64,000 nt of DNA from Planobispora rosea (GCF_014648175.1 NZ_BMQP01000016.1:1-64000), one strand, 5' to 3'; counted from the stretch's first letter, positions 38,366 to 47,575 are shown. The notes: generated by a model not told the origin, from the letters alone. Numbers and translations are program-made.

Positions 38366-38954
38366 GGCTCGGCTTCCTCCTCCCGGCGCGGCCCCCGTAC
38401 AAGCTCACCGCGCTGCTTGCGCACTTATCCACACCGATGGCCGCCGAGCGCATCGGATCCTTCCGTCATCCACATGTCGGCACCGCGTGGGTCTCTGCTG
38501 GCGCCGGCCTCGAAATCCACATCGGATCCACAGGGGATCCACAGGCTGTACACAGTCCCGCACTGACAGCCAGGCCCTTGTTCTGACAGCAGAGAGATGG
38601 TTCGGGAGCGCCGACAGTAGTCCGTGTCCACAGCGGTGTTCAAGACGTTGTCCACAGCCTAGTGGCAGTGCGGGGGAGGCTGGGCGCACATCCTGTGGAC
38701 AAAGTTACGTCGGTGGAAAACCGCCCTGTGGAACAGTGGATAACCCCGGCGGCCGCGATCCCCGGTGGAACAGCGGACAACCCTGGCGGTCGCGATCCCC
38801 GGGACCCCCGGTTTGACCTGGGACGCATCCTCCCCGTAACGTACGACGGTCGGCTTGCCACGCGGCGGCTATTTCGCATGCCCCGCATTCGGCAGGCCAG
38901 CCAATGTCGAGCGTCCCCATGTGCTGGGGATGAGCCTCAAGCCTGGAGCCACTC
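38366..38954. promoter_or_regulatory. dnaA-rpmH divergent region with second DnaA-box cluster
   Basis: This 589-bp gene-free region between the divergent dnaA and rpmH genes holds perfect boxes TTATCCACA at 38425-38433 and TTGTCCACA at 38648-38656, the reverse TGTGGACAA at 38694-38702, and weaker TCATCCACA (38466-38474) and AGTGGATAA (38735-38743), besides several ATCCACAGG words. These sites are suited to DnaA autoregulation and may extend the origin. Promoters of dnaA and of the rpmH operon must also lie here. Confidence 0.8.
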
Positions 38955-39092
38955 GTGAGCAAGCGTACTTTCCAGCCGAACAACCGCCGTCGTGCGAAGA
39001 CCCACGGCTTCCGGCTGCGCATGCGCACCCGCGCCGGCCGCGCCATCCTGGCCGCCCGCCGTCGCAAGGGTCGCGCCGAGCTTTCCGCCTGA
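38955..39092 (+). CDS. rpmH: 50S ribosomal protein L34
   Basis: A 45-residue highly basic protein starting at [21 protein letters not shown] then [18 protein letters not shown]. Length and sequence match L34, which sits in the 23S rRNA of the large subunit. First gene of the rpmH-rnpA-yidD-yidC-khpB run, next to the origin as in nearly all bacteria. Confidence 0.97.
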   Translation: MSKRTFQPNNRRRAKTHGFRLRMRTRAGRAILAARRRKGRAELSA

Positions 39093-39206
39093 CGCGTCAT
39101 CCACCGTGCCCGGCCCCGTGCCGGGCGGGCAGCGGCGTCCCTTCGCCCGTCGGCCGTGATGCCGGCGGGCGAAAGCCGTACCTGCCCAGGGTCGGAAGGT
39201 CCTCTC

Positions 39207-39593
39207 GTGTTGCCGTCCGGGTCCCGCATGCGCCGGGGCGAGGAGTTCGCCGACGCGGTCAGGAAAGGCGGCCGAGCCGGCCGCCCCACCCTGGTCGCGC
39301 ACCTTCGTGTGCCCCCGGAACCGGGGGAGACGGACGACCCGCCCCTGGTGGGATTCGTTGTGAGCCGCGCCGTGGGCGGCGCGGTCGTCCGCAACCGGGT
39401 CAAACGCCGGTTGAGACACCTGATGCGGGAGCGCCTTGATCGGCTTCCGCGGGGTAGCCTGCTGGTTGTACGCGCCAACCCACCGGCCGCGTCCGCGCGA
39501 AGCGAGCGCCTTGCCGCCGAACTCGACGTCGCGCTGGATCGTTTACTCAGGCGGCGAGAGTCTCCCGAGACTCGCATGGACGGACGACGATGA
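39207..39593 (+). CDS. rnpA: Ribonuclease P protein component
   Basis: A 128-residue basic protein with the RNR motif [16 protein letters not shown] and the N-terminal [20 protein letters not shown]. It binds the RNase P RNA and helps remove 5' leaders from pre-tRNA. GTG at 39207 is preceded by GGAAGG; the open frame further upstream is not needed. Its stop overlaps yidD by 4 bp. Highly expressed tRNA clusters such as that at 19.5-20.1 kb depend on it. Confidence 0.95.
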   Translation: MLPSGSRMRRGEEFADAVRKGGRAGRPTLVAHLRVPPEPGETDDPPLVGFVVSRAVGGAVVRNRVKRRLRHLMRERLDRLPRGSLLVVRANPPAASARSERLAAELDVALDRLLRRRESPETRMDGRR

Positions 39594-39868
39594 CGGCGCA
39601 GCAGATCGCCGGGAGCTCCCCGGCAGCCAGGGCCCTGATGGCTCCGATCCGGTTCTACCGGGCATTCGTGAGCCCCCTGCTGGGCCCCCGTTGCCGTTTC
39701 CACCCCTCGTGCAGCGCCTACGGCCTTGAGGCGATCGCCGTTCACGGTGCGCTGCGCGGTACGTGGCTGACGATCCGGCGAATCGGGCGTTGCCACCCAT
39801 TCCATCCCGGAGGTTTAGACCCGGTGCCCCCACGCCCGGTTCGGTCCGACGAAACGCAAGGGAGCTAG
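39590..39868 (+). CDS. yidD: Membrane protein insertion efficiency factor
   Basis: A 92-residue protein with the family signature [19 protein letters not shown] then [13 protein letters not shown] and [15 protein letters not shown]. It is a small amphipathic membrane-associated factor that aids YidC-dependent insertion. Four-base ATGA overlap with rnpA; yidC follows 4 bp after its stop. Confidence 0.95.
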   Translation: MTAQQIAGSSPAARALMAPIRFYRAFVSPLLGPRCRFHPSCSAYGLEAIAVHGALRGTWLTIRRIGRCHPFHPGGLDPVPPRPVRSDETQGS

Positions 39869-39872
39869 CTCG

Positions 39873-40826
39873 GTGGAGCTGTCCTGGCTCAACTGGCTCT
39901 ATGAAGCCGTCGCCCAAGTCATCACCTGGATCCATTCGGGATACAGCACCTTCATCCCGAGTGACAGCGGGCTCAACTGGGCGCTGACCATCATCACGCT
40001 CACCGTGCTGATGCGAATCCTGATCTTCCCGCTCTTCCTCAAGCAGATGCGCTCGTCGAAGAAGATGCAGGAGCTCGCGCCCAAGGTCCAGGAACTGCGC
40101 AAGCGTTACAAGAACGACAAGCAGCGCATGAACCAGGAGATCATGGCGCTGTACCAGGGGGCGGGGGCCAACCCGCTCGGCGGCTGCCTGCCGATCCTGG
40201 CGCAGTTCCCGATCTTCATCTCGATGTTCACCGTGCTTCAGGCGATGGCCAACAGCCCGGTTCCGAAGTTCGGCATGACCCAGGAGCTGATGGACAGCGC
40301 CCGGGCCGCGCACATCTTCGGCGCCCCGGTCCCGGCGACGTTCTTCACCAGTTCGGCCGACATCGTCAAGCTGGGCGCCGACCCGGTCCTCGCCAAGGTC
40401 GTGATCGCTATCTTCGTGGCGGTCAGCTCGCTGACCACCTTCCTCACCGTCCGGCAGAGCGTGACCCGCTCGATGGCGCAGATGCCGGACAACCCGATGG
40501 CGCAGCAGCAGAAGATCCTGATGTACATCTCGCCGCTGTTCGCGATCTTCTCCCTCAACTTCCCCCTCGGTCTCGTCCTCTACTGGGTCACGACCAACCT
40601 GTGGACGCTCGGCCAGCAGCACTGGTTCTACAGCCGCAACCCCACGCCGGTGATCGACGCCAAGGGCAACGTGGTCACCCCCGAGCCGAAGCCGGGCCTG
40701 CTGAGCAAGGTCAAGAAGACCGCCCCCGCGCCCGAGGCGCCGCCCGCGCCGCCGGAGCCCAAGATCGTCCGTCGGCAGCCCAACCGCCAGCCTCGCAGCA
40801 AGCGCCCGGGCGGAAAGAAATCCTGA
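39873..40826 (+). CDS. yidC: Membrane protein insertase YidC/Oxa1
   Basis: A 317-residue insertase without signal peptide, as in Gram-positive YidC. The conserved hydrophilic groove is formed by five helices: WALTIITLTVLMRILIFPL, then LGGCLPILAQFPIFISMF and further helices ending with FPLGLVLYWVTTNLWTLGQQ. The basic Pro/Lys tail (SKRPGGKKS) contacts ribosomes. GTG start with GGAG upstream. It inserts membrane proteins with or without SecYEG. Confidence 0.95.
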   Translation: MELSWLNWLYEAVAQVITWIHSGYSTFIPSDSGLNWALTIITLTVLMRILIFPLFLKQMRSSKKMQELAPKVQELRKRYKNDKQRMNQEIMALYQGAGANPLGGCLPILAQFPIFISMFTVLQAMANSPVPKFGMTQELMDSARAAHIFGAPVPATFFTSSADIVKLGADPVLAKVVIAIFVAVSSLTTFLTVRQSVTRSMAQMPDNPMAQQQKILMYISPLFAIFSLNFPLGLVLYWVTTNLWTLGQQHWFYSRNPTPVIDAKGNVVTPEPKPGLLSKVKKTAPAPEAPPAPPEPKIVRRQPNRQPRSKRPGGKKS

Positions 40827-40861
40827 ATCCCCATCCCGACAGCACGAAGGAGTGGCTGGAC

Positions 40862-41362
40862 GTGTCCGAGGCCCAGCAGGAGACCGCGACCAAGACGGCT
40901 CCCGATCTCAGTGCCCTGGAGCAGGAGGGTGAGATCGCGGCCGACTACCTCGAAGGTCTGCTCGACATCGCCGACATCGACGGCGACATCGACATGGACG
41001 TCGAGGGCGACCGTGCCGTCGTGTCGGTGGTCGACGTCAAGGGCGGCGACCTGGTGGGCGCCAACGGCGAGGTCCTGGAGGCGCTCCAGGAGCTCACCCG
41101 GCTCGCGGTCCACCGCCAGACGGGCGAGCGCTCTCGCCTCATGCTCGACATCGGCGGCTACCGCGAGCGCCGGCGGACCGAGCTGAAGGAACTCGGCGCC
41201 AAGGTGTCCGCGGACGTCAAGCGCTCCGGCGAGCCCAAGGCGCTGCGCCCGATGACCCCCTTCGAGCGCAAGATCGTGCACGACGCCGTCGCGGCCGCCG
41301 GCCTGCGCAGCGAGTCCGAGGGCGAGGAGCCCCACCGCTTCGTGGTCGTCCTCCCCGCCTAG
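40862..41362 (+). CDS. khpB: Jag/KhpB RNA-binding protein (KH-R3H)
   Basis: A 166-residue protein. A KH-like domain (about 55-110, with DLVGANGEVLEALQELTRLA) is followed by an R3H domain (PMTPFERKIVHDAVAAAG and PHRFVVVLPA). It binds RNA, often as a heterodimer with KhpA, and influences cell-wall elongation in Firmicutes; it lies behind yidC in most bacteria. GTG start at 40862 with GAAGGAG upstream. A strong terminator lies 100 bp after the stop. Confidence 0.93.
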   Translation: MSEAQQETATKTAPDLSALEQEGEIAADYLEGLLDIADIDGDIDMDVEGDRAVVSVVDVKGGDLVGANGEVLEALQELTRLAVHRQTGERSRLMLDIGGYRERRRTELKELGAKVSADVKRSGEPKALRPMTPFERKIVHDAVAAAGLRSESEGEEPHRFVVVLPA

Positions 41363-41462
41363 GCTCTGCTTCCCGCGTCTCCTCCTGTGGCGAGGATCCG
41401 GTCCTCCGGTGGCGGGAATCCGGGGGAGCCCCAACCCTGGCCACACGGTACGAAAATCTCCG

Positions 41463-41500
41463 GCCGCCGTTCCTGAGCTCCCAGGAACGGCGGCTTTCTC
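41463..41500 (+). terminator. Terminator of the rpmH-khpB operon
   Basis: GCCGCCGTTCCTG pairs perfectly with CAGGAACGGCGGC over 13 bp with a 6-nt loop, followed by TTTCTC. It ends the ribosome-membrane insertion operon. Confidence 0.9.
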
Positions 41501-41854
41501 GTGCCGGCCTCCGCGTCGGTTTCCATGCCGGGCTCGTGCGGGTTTCCACGCGGACTTCCATGCCGGACCCCTTTTCCCGGCCACCGACCGGCAACGGCTA
41601 CACCCCGCACCGGCACGCCGTGCCCGTGGCGATGCCTCCCGTCGCCCCGCGCCGTCATCCTTTCTGTCCCCAAGCGGAGATCCGATCGCCAGTTCGGGTG
41701 CCGTACTTCAGGTACGCTCGCGCTGTTGGTGGGCGTTCTTCATGGGCTCTCGCTCCCGGCCGGACGGCTGGGAGCCGGGCACGTGTCCACCGGCGCTGTC
41801 GGTCACAGACCCTATGGGCCGGCCTGTGGATTCTGAGGAAAGAGTGATCGTTCA
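41501..41854. other. Gene-free region upstream of rsmG
   Basis: A stretch with no supportable gene in either strand. It presumably carries the promoter of the rsmG-parAB group (a TACGCT near 41713 is the best -10 candidate), but no convincing -35 is visible. Confidence 0.35.
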
Positions 41855-42568
41855 GTGACCGACCAGCAGTTGCCCGGCCCCCCCGAGGTTGCTCACGAGG
41901 TGTTCACCGGTGACGCCTGGTCCCGCGCGGAGGCGTTCGCGGAGTTGCTGGCCGGTCCAGGCGTGGTACGCGGTCTGCTCGGCCCGCGCGAGGTCCCGCG
42001 GATCTGGGATCGCCATCTGCTCAACTGCGCGGTGGTCGCCGAGGCCATCCCGTCCGACGCACGGCTGGTCGACATCGGGTCCGGTGCGGGCCTCCCCGGC
42101 CTGGTGCTCGCGATCGTCCGGCCGGACGTCACGGTCACGCTCCTGGAACCGCTCCTGCGCAGGACGGTCTTCCTGGAGGAGTGTGTGGAAGCGCTGAAAC
42201 TCGAAAATGTCGAGGTGCTCCGCGGGCGGGCGGAGGAGTTCGCGGGCAAGCGCGAGTTCGACGTGGCCTCCGCCCGTGCGGTGGCTCCTCTCGACCGGCT
42301 GCTGACGTGGGCGCTGCCGCTCCTGCGTGAAGGCGGAGAGCTGCTGGCGATGAAGGGGGAGCGCGCGGCGGAGGAACTCACGGCGGCCGAAACGCAATTG
42401 CGTTCCAGTGGAGTGCGGACAGCCGAGCTTGTTTCGGTCGGGCACGGTAAGGTCGAGCCGCCTGCAACTCTCGTCAGGGTGGTCGCCGGTCGGGCCCCCA
42501 TGAAAGCGTCGCAGGCCTCTCGCCGGAAGGACCGGGCCTCGCGCTCGAAGCGGGCACGCGGCCAGTAA
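41855..42568 (+). CDS. rsmG: 16S rRNA m7G527 methyltransferase
   Basis: A 237-residue SAM-dependent methyltransferase: RIWDRHLLNCAVVAEAIP, the SAM-binding LVDIGSGAGLPGLVLAI, and FDVASARAVAPLDRLL. It methylates N7 of G527 (E. coli numbering) of 16S rRNA; loss gives low-level streptomycin resistance. It carries an extra basic C-terminal tail (KASQASRRKDRASRSKRARG). GTG start. Usually linked to parAB at the origin, as here. Confidence 0.93.
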   Translation: MTDQQLPGPPEVAHEVFTGDAWSRAEAFAELLAGPGVVRGLLGPREVPRIWDRHLLNCAVVAEAIPSDARLVDIGSGAGLPGLVLAIVRPDVTVTLLEPLLRRTVFLEECVEALKLENVEVLRGRAEEFAGKREFDVASARAVAPLDRLLTWALPLLREGGELLAMKGERAAEELTAAETQLRSSGVRTAELVSVGHGKVEPPATLVRVVAGRAPMKASQASRRKDRASRSKRARGQ

Positions 42569-42833
42569 GACAACCGAGTAAAGCGAGTAGAGGCCAGTGG
42601 ATGACCGTGGAAGTGCGACCTTCGCCATGACGGGTGGTCTCGGCTGGCCCCGGAACCCCGTCTCCCGACAGCCCGGACGCCCTTCCGGTCTGGGCTGGCC
42701 GCAACCGGCTCCTTTCAGGAACCCGGCCGAGCCGGTGAGGCAGGTCCAGGCGGAGGCGCCGACCATCGCAGTCAGGCCGGTTGTCGGCGCCGGGACGCCC
42801 GGTGCGGCCGTACCGACCGGAAGGACGACGACC

Positions 42834-43760
42834 GTGACCCAGACCCCCCTTAACCCCGGCGACTCGCCGCTGGTACGAGAGGCACTCAGTTCAGTGGTTT
42901 CACGTGAAACATCGGTCCAGACGACCACGGTTCCCTCCGGAAGCTCCCCTGGCACTCGCGACGGCGAGTGGCCGCGTCCGCCCCGGACCCGCATCTTCAC
43001 CGTCGCCAACCAGAAGGGTGGCGTGGGGAAGACCACCACATCGGTGAACCTGGCCGCGGCCCTGTCCATGCACGGCCAGCGCGTCCTGGTGGTGGACCTC
43101 GACCCGCAGGGCAACGCCTCCACGGCTCTGTCCATCGAGCACCGCGGTGACGTGCCGGACATGTACAAGGTGCTGGTCGAGGACATGCCTCTGGCCGAGG
43201 CGGTGAAGGAAGTGCCGGAGATGCCCGGCCTCTACTGCGCTCCCGCCACCATCGATCTCGCGGGAGCCGAGATCGAGCTGGTCTCCATGGTCGCCCGCGA
43301 GGCGCGGCTCCAGCGTGCCCTGACGGCCTACGACGCCATCGAGCTCGACTACATCCTCATCGACTGCCCGCCCTCGCTCGGCCTGCTGACGGTCAACGCC
43401 CTGATGGCCGCGAACGAGCTGCTGATCCCGATCCAGTGCGAGTACTACGCCCTGGAAGGACTCGGTCAGCTGCTGCGGAACGTGGACCTGGTGAAGGCCC
43501 ACCTGAACCCCACGCTCGACCTGTCCACGATCCTCCTGACGATGTACGACGGCCGCACCCGCCTCGCCTCCCAGGTCGCCGAGGAAGTGCGGTCCCACTT
43601 CGGCGACCGGGTCCTGAACACGCTGATCCCCCGGAGCGTGCGCGTCTCCGAGGCACCGAGCTACGGCCAGTCGGTCATGACCTACGACCCGGGGTCCAGC
43701 GGCGCGATGGCCTACATGGACGCCGCCCGCGAGATCGCTTACCGCGGCGCGGCGGTGTGA
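42834..43760 (+). CDS. parA: Chromosome-partition ATPase ParA
   Basis: A 308-residue deviant Walker ATPase: IFTVANQKGGVGKTTTSVNL at about residues 57-76, RVLVVDLDPQGNASTAL and ILIDCPPSLGLLTVNAL. It binds nucleoid DNA in its ATP form and moves ParB-parS complexes. The GTG at 42834 is preceded by GGAAGGA eight bases away and gives the typical length; an upstream in-frame GTG at 42597 is possible. A parS site lies inside the 5' coding part (42897-42910, coding VSRET). Confidence 0.93.
   Translation: MTQTPLNPGDSPLVREALSSVVSRETSVQTTTVPSGSSPGTRDGEWPRPPRTRIFTVANQKGGVGKTTTSVNLAAALSMHGQRVLVVDLDPQGNASTALSIEHRGDVPDMYKVLVEDMPLAEAVKEVPEMPGLYCAPATIDLAGAEIELVSMVAREARLQRALTAYDAIELDYILIDCPPSLGLLTVNALMAANELLIPIQCEYYALEGLGQLLRNVDLVKAHLNPTLDLSTILLTMYDGRTRLASQVAEEVRSHFGDRVLNTLIPRSVRVSEAPSYGQSVMTYDPGSSGAMAYMDAAREIAYRGAAV
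42896..42911. other. parS site 1, inside the parA coding region
   Basis: GGTTTCACGTGAAACA contains the full 14-bp palindrome GTTTCACGTGAAAC. It is read in frame as part of parA. Confidence 0.95.
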
Positions 43761-43851
43761 ACGGTGAGAACGCCGTGGCGGGCCTCGTCATGAACACCGC
43801 TGGGGTCATGCACACTACTGGGAGCGAAACCGTGACACCGGGGGAGGGGCA

Positions 43852-44862
43852 GTGAGCAAGCCGCCGAGGGGACTGGGGCGAGGTCTTGGAGCACTCATCC
43901 CGACGGCACCCCCAGCCACCGAGCCCGTAGTGTCGGGAGCGACCACGACGGCGGTCGCGCCGGAACCGGTGAGCCCGATCCGGAAGAGCCTCGGGAACAT
44001 CTCGGAGGGGAGGACGGAGCCGGACCTCAAGCCGGTCGCCGGAGCCTACTTCGCCGAGATCCCGATCAAGGCCATTTCTCCGAACCCCCGCCAGCCGCGT
44101 GAGGTCTTCGACGAGGGGGCCCTGGAAGAGCTCGCCGCGTCCATCAAGGAGGTCGGTCTCCTTCAGCCGGTCGTGGTGCGTCCGGTGGGTAAGGACAGCT
44201 ACGAACTGATCATGGGGGAGCGCCGTTGGCGGGCGTCCCAGCTCGCCGAGCTCGACGTGATCCCCGCGATCGTCCGGGAGACGGCGGAGGACAAGCTCCT
44301 CCTCGACGCTCTGATCGAGAACCTCCAGCGCGAGCAGCTCAACGCGATCGAAGAGGCAGCCGCCTACCGCCAGCTCCTGGACGACTTCGGTGCCACCCAT
44401 GAGCAGCTCGCCACCCGGGTCGGTCGTTCCCGTGCGCATGTGACGAACACCCTGCGTCTCCTCAACCTCCCACCGAGAATCCAGAAGCGGGTCGCGGCCG
44501 GCGTACTCACCGCAGGACACGCACGGGCGCTGCTGACCATGGACGACCCGGCCGCGCAGGAACGCCTCGCCGATCGGATCGTGGCGGAACTGCTCTCGGT
44601 GCGGGCGGTCGAGGAGATCGTGGCCGTGGGCGACGTGTCCGCGGCTCCAGCTCCCTCTGAGCCTCGCGCTCCCCGGGCGAAGCCCGCCGAGGACCCATCG
44701 CTCCGTCAGCTGGCGGACCGGCTGTCCGACCACTTCGAGACGCGGGTGAAGGTGGACTTCGGGCGGCGCAAGGGACGGATCGTGGTGGAGTTCGCGACCA
44801 TCGACGACCTTGAGCGGATCATCGCCACGATGTCTCCCGAGGCGCTGCGCTCGGAGGAGTAG
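43852..44862 (+). CDS. parB: Chromosome-partition protein ParB
   Basis: A 336-residue protein. The N-terminus begins KPPRGLGRGLGALIP (ParA-contact region); the CTP-binding ParB/Srx domain includes NPRQPREVFDEGALEELA and GERRWRASQLAELD. The central HTH contains EQLATRVGRSRAHVTNTLRL, and the C-terminal dimerisation domain ends in IIATMSPEALRSEE. It loads at parS and slides as a CTP-gated clamp. GTG start with GGGGAGGGG upstream. It follows parA by 91 bp. Confidence 0.95.
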   Translation: MSKPPRGLGRGLGALIPTAPPATEPVVSGATTTAVAPEPVSPIRKSLGNISEGRTEPDLKPVAGAYFAEIPIKAISPNPRQPREVFDEGALEELAASIKEVGLLQPVVVRPVGKDSYELIMGERRWRASQLAELDVIPAIVRETAEDKLLLDALIENLQREQLNAIEEAAAYRQLLDDFGATHEQLATRVGRSRAHVTNTLRLLNLPPRIQKRVAAGVLTAGHARALLTMDDPAAQERLADRIVAELLSVRAVEEIVAVGDVSAAPAPSEPRAPRAKPAEDPSLRQLADRLSDHFETRVKVDFGRRKGRIVVEFATIDDLERIIATMSPEALRSEE

Positions 44863-44882
44863 GAGAACGATGAGGGCCGCGA

Positions 44883-44898
44883 TGTTTCACGTGAAACA
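44883..44898. other. parS site 2, downstream of parB
   Basis: A perfect 16-bp palindrome TGTTTCACGTGAAACA, 21 bp after the parB stop codon. Confidence 0.97.
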
Positions 44899-45527
44899 TC
44901 GCGGGCGCGCCTGCGGTGCGATTGGCGCCGGTACGGCGCGGCTTGCGCCGATGGGGTGCGCACCCGGGTCAAGGAGCCGGCGCCGTTACGGTGAGACGCA
45001 CGGCGGTGGCCCTCGGCGCCGCAACTACGGCGCGTAACCCGGGCTTTCGGGACGGGCGGAACTGTGGAGGCCGTGCTGCGGCGGGGTCTGTCGTGCTGAG
45101 GCCGTGTTTCCGTGAGGTCTGCCGTGCTGAGACCGTGCTGCGGTGGGGGCCGCTGTGGACGGACATGGTCGCGCTGTGCGGGCGGACAGTCCAGCCGGCC
45201 GTCGTGGTCCTGTCTGGTGGGTCCAGGCCTTCGGCCTGCGCGGGCGCGGATGGTCCTGGCACGGTCTTTACGCCGGCTGGACTGTCCGCCCGCGCCGCAC
45301 TCCTCGCCCGCCGCCGTAGCGGGTGCGGGCCGTATGGATGCGGCCCTGTCCCGGACGACCAGTGTTCTGTGGGCGGCTGAAGCGTGAACGCGGCACCGGT
45401 TCAGGGTCGGGCGCCGTCGCCTTGCGGCCATGCTGTCCGGAAGGAGCTCAGGGCTGGGTGCCGTAGCTGCGCCCGGTCGTGGGGCGGTGGGCGGGCGAGC
45501 CGGAAGGGTATGCCGGAGGGCTTGGAG
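44899..45527. other. Gene-free 630-bp region behind parB
   Basis: No supportable gene in either strand. It contains imperfect direct repeats of the type GTCTGYCGTGCTGAGRCCGTG around 45090-45150 and a 22-bp perfect inverted repeat (listed separately). Open frames in the vicinity begin in the parS site and lack ribosome sites. Confidence 0.5.
45178..45293. repeat. 22-bp perfect inverted repeat with 72-nt spacer
   Basis: The left arm 45178-45199 (GCGGGCGGACAGTCCAGCCG plus GC) is exactly complementary to the right arm 45272-45293. The spacer contains an inner hairpin, AGGCC-TTC-GGCCT. It could form a cruciform or a very stable RNA stem at the end of the parAB transcript. Confidence 0.95.
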
Positions 45528-46379
45528 TCAGGGTGACTGCGGGTCGGGGTTCTGTTCCAGCCAGGCGACGATGTGCCGTACGTAGCTCTCGATGTTCGCC
45601 AGAGGGCGGCCGCCGAGCGCCGCGACGAAGTGGGTGACGCCGAATGTCCGGTCCCAGACCTGGGCACGCCGGTAGGTGTCGCCGTCGACGGCCTTGCGGA
45701 TGGTGTCCCAGCCATGCCAGGCCATGAAGGCGGCATCGACTGCCGGGTCGAAGAGGTGTGCCCGGTCCCAGTCCAGAACACCGACCAGCTTGCCGTCCTC
45801 ACTCCAGTGGACGTTGTCTCCGACGAGATCACCATGGATGAGGGAGTCGGGGACCGGTTCCAGAGCCAACGCCGCTTCCAGGCGTCGGCGGCCTTCGCCA
45901 CGCCATCTGCCGGGAAGCCGGGGAAGGACCTCCTCGGCCAGGATCTCAGACCAGTGATGGCCGTCGGCGCATGTACGCGGGGTGCCCAGCACGGCTCTCA
46001 GCTCCGAAGTGACGGGGAGTTCCCGCAGTGCCCGGAGAAGTTCGCCGATCCTCTCCGGATCACCGACGCCTTCGGGCAATCCGGCGCCGTCGAGCCAGGA
46101 GACGGCAACGGCCGCGCGCTCTCCGAACATCGTCACCGGGGTCAACGGCTCGGGCACCGCGAACGGCAGCCCGGACGCCGCGATCACCCGCAGCAGCTCG
46201 GTTCGGCGAGGGAGTTCCGCCGTGCCCAGCGGACGCTGGCTGATTCGCACAGCCGCGACCCCGGGGATGAGAACGACGTCGTGCATCCCGCCTTTGCGTA
46301 AACGAGCCGTATCAAGTGGGACACCCGGCATGAGCGCATCGGCTATCTCCAGCAACTCAGCGGGCACCTGGTCACTCAC
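45528..46379 (-). CDS. Aminoglycoside-phosphotransferase-family kinase
   Basis: A 283-residue APH-fold protein. The Brenner motif is LIHGDLVGDNVHW, with catalytic Asp, and the metal-binding aspartate is in VGVLDWDRAHLFDPAVD. Such enzymes phosphorylate small hydroxylated molecules or antibiotics; the substrate cannot be told. GGAAAGAAG precedes the GTG. It is divergent from the epimerase operon. Near-origin location has no obvious functional meaning. Confidence 0.85.
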   Translation of the reverse strand: MSDQVPAELLEIADALMPGVPLDTARLRKGGMHDVVLIPGVAAVRISQRPLGTAELPRRTELLRVIAASGLPFAVPEPLTPVTMFGERAAVAVSWLDGAGLPEGVGDPERIGELLRALRELPVTSELRAVLGTPRTCADGHHWSEILAEEVLPRLPGRWRGEGRRRLEAALALEPVPDSLIHGDLVGDNVHWSEDGKLVGVLDWDRAHLFDPAVDAAFMAWHGWDTIRKAVDGDTYRRAQVWDRTFGVTHFVAALGGRPLANIESYVRHIVAWLEQNPDPQSP

Positions 46380-46555
46380 GTCGCACTTCTTTCCGGGGTG
46401 GGTTCACCGGCTGGGAGGAGGAAGGGTCCGGTCGATGATCTCGGCTCAGCCTACGTGCTCTACTCCGGGCCCCATGCACGCCCGGGTGCTACGTTGATCG
46501 GGATGGCAGGACACCGCCGCGATTTCTCAGTGCCGCCGTTCCTGGACGGGGAAGT

Positions 46556-47575
46556 ATGAGGATCCGAGAGATCTCGACCACGGATTATCACACCGCCGGT
46601 GAGCCGTTCCGGATCGTCGGTGACCCGCCGGTCGCCATCGAGGGCGCGACGGTGGCGGAGAAGCGTATGTTCGCGATCAGCGACCCGCACGTCAACGGTC
46701 TTCGCCGGTTGCTGTGCTTCGAGCCGCGTGGACACGCTGACATGTACGGCGGGTTCCTCACCGCACCTGACGACGAGGGCGCGCACTTCGGCGTCCTGTT
46801 CTGGCACAAGGACGGCTTCTCCACGGCGTGCGGCCACGGGACCATCGCCCTGGGCGTGTGGGCCCTGCACAGCGGGCTGGTGGAGCCTGACCCGTCGGGC
46901 ACCACGGAGGTACGCGTCGATGTGCCGTCCGGACGGGTGACCGCGCGGGTGCGCACCAGCGGTGACCGGGTCACCGGGGTGGACTTCGTCAGCGTCCCCA
47001 GCTACCGCCTCCACCAGCGGGTCGAGATCTCGACCTCGCGCGGCGAGGTCGTCGTCGACGTCGGCTTCGGCGGGGCGACGTACGCGCATCTGGACGCCTC
47101 CAGCATCGGCCTCAGCGTCGTTCCGGAGAACTACACCGAACTGATCGCTGCCGGCCGGGAAATCAAATGGCTGCTCGACGACACCGCGTACGCCGCGCAC
47201 CCGCTCGACGACCGGCTCAGCGGCGTCTACGGCACCATTCTGTTCGAGGACCTCGGCACCGACGAGGCGGGCAACGTCCACCAGCGCAATGTCACCGTCT
47301 TCGCCGACGGCGAGGTCGATCGCTCACCGTGTGGATCGGGGACCTGCTCGCGGGTGGCCGTTCTGGCCTCCGACGGTGTCCTGCGGCCGGGACGGCAGCT
47401 CGTCCACGACTCCATCGTGGGCACCCGATTCCACGCGCGGATCGCCGGTGAACTGACGGTGGCCGGCCGCCGGGCCGTCATCCCCGAGGTCACCGGCATG
47501 GCGTTCCGCACCGGTCGGCACACCTTCGAGATCGATCCTGAGGACTCCCTGGGAGAAGGGTTCGTGCTGCGGTGA
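46556..47575 (+). CDS. Proline racemase/4-hydroxyproline epimerase family protein
   Basis: A 339-residue protein of the proline racemase superfamily with two half-site catalytic residues: Cys in STACGHGTIALG and Cys in DRSPCGSGTCSR. Dehydratase members of the family replace the second cysteine with threonine, so two cysteines favour a racemase or epimerase using two-base proton transfer. The substrate may be hydroxyproline or proline. Four-base overlap with the following OCD-family gene (GTGA) implies one pathway. Confidence 0.87.
   Translation: MRIREISTTDYHTAGEPFRIVGDPPVAIEGATVAEKRMFAISDPHVNGLRRLLCFEPRGHADMYGGFLTAPDDEGAHFGVLFWHKDGFSTACGHGTIALGVWALHSGLVEPDPSGTTEVRVDVPSGRVTARVRTSGDRVTGVDFVSVPSYRLHQRVEISTSRGEVVVDVGFGGATYAHLDASSIGLSVVPENYTELIAAGREIKWLLDDTAYAAHPLDDRLSGVYGTILFEDLGTDEAGNVHQRNVTVFADGEVDRSPCGSGTCSRVAVLASDGVLRPGRQLVHDSIVGTRFHARIAGELTVAGRRAVIPEVTGMAFRTGRHTFEIDPEDSLGEGFVLR

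Noticed and set aside
42597..42833. N-terminally extended ParA from GTG 42597
   Set aside because: The extension lacks recognisable sequence and the GTG at 42834 has a much better ribosome site and gives the usual protein length; kept only as an alternative.
44810..45037. Short frames beginning MFHVKHR after parB
   Set aside because: This peptide is the translation of the parS palindrome itself; no independent coding evidence.
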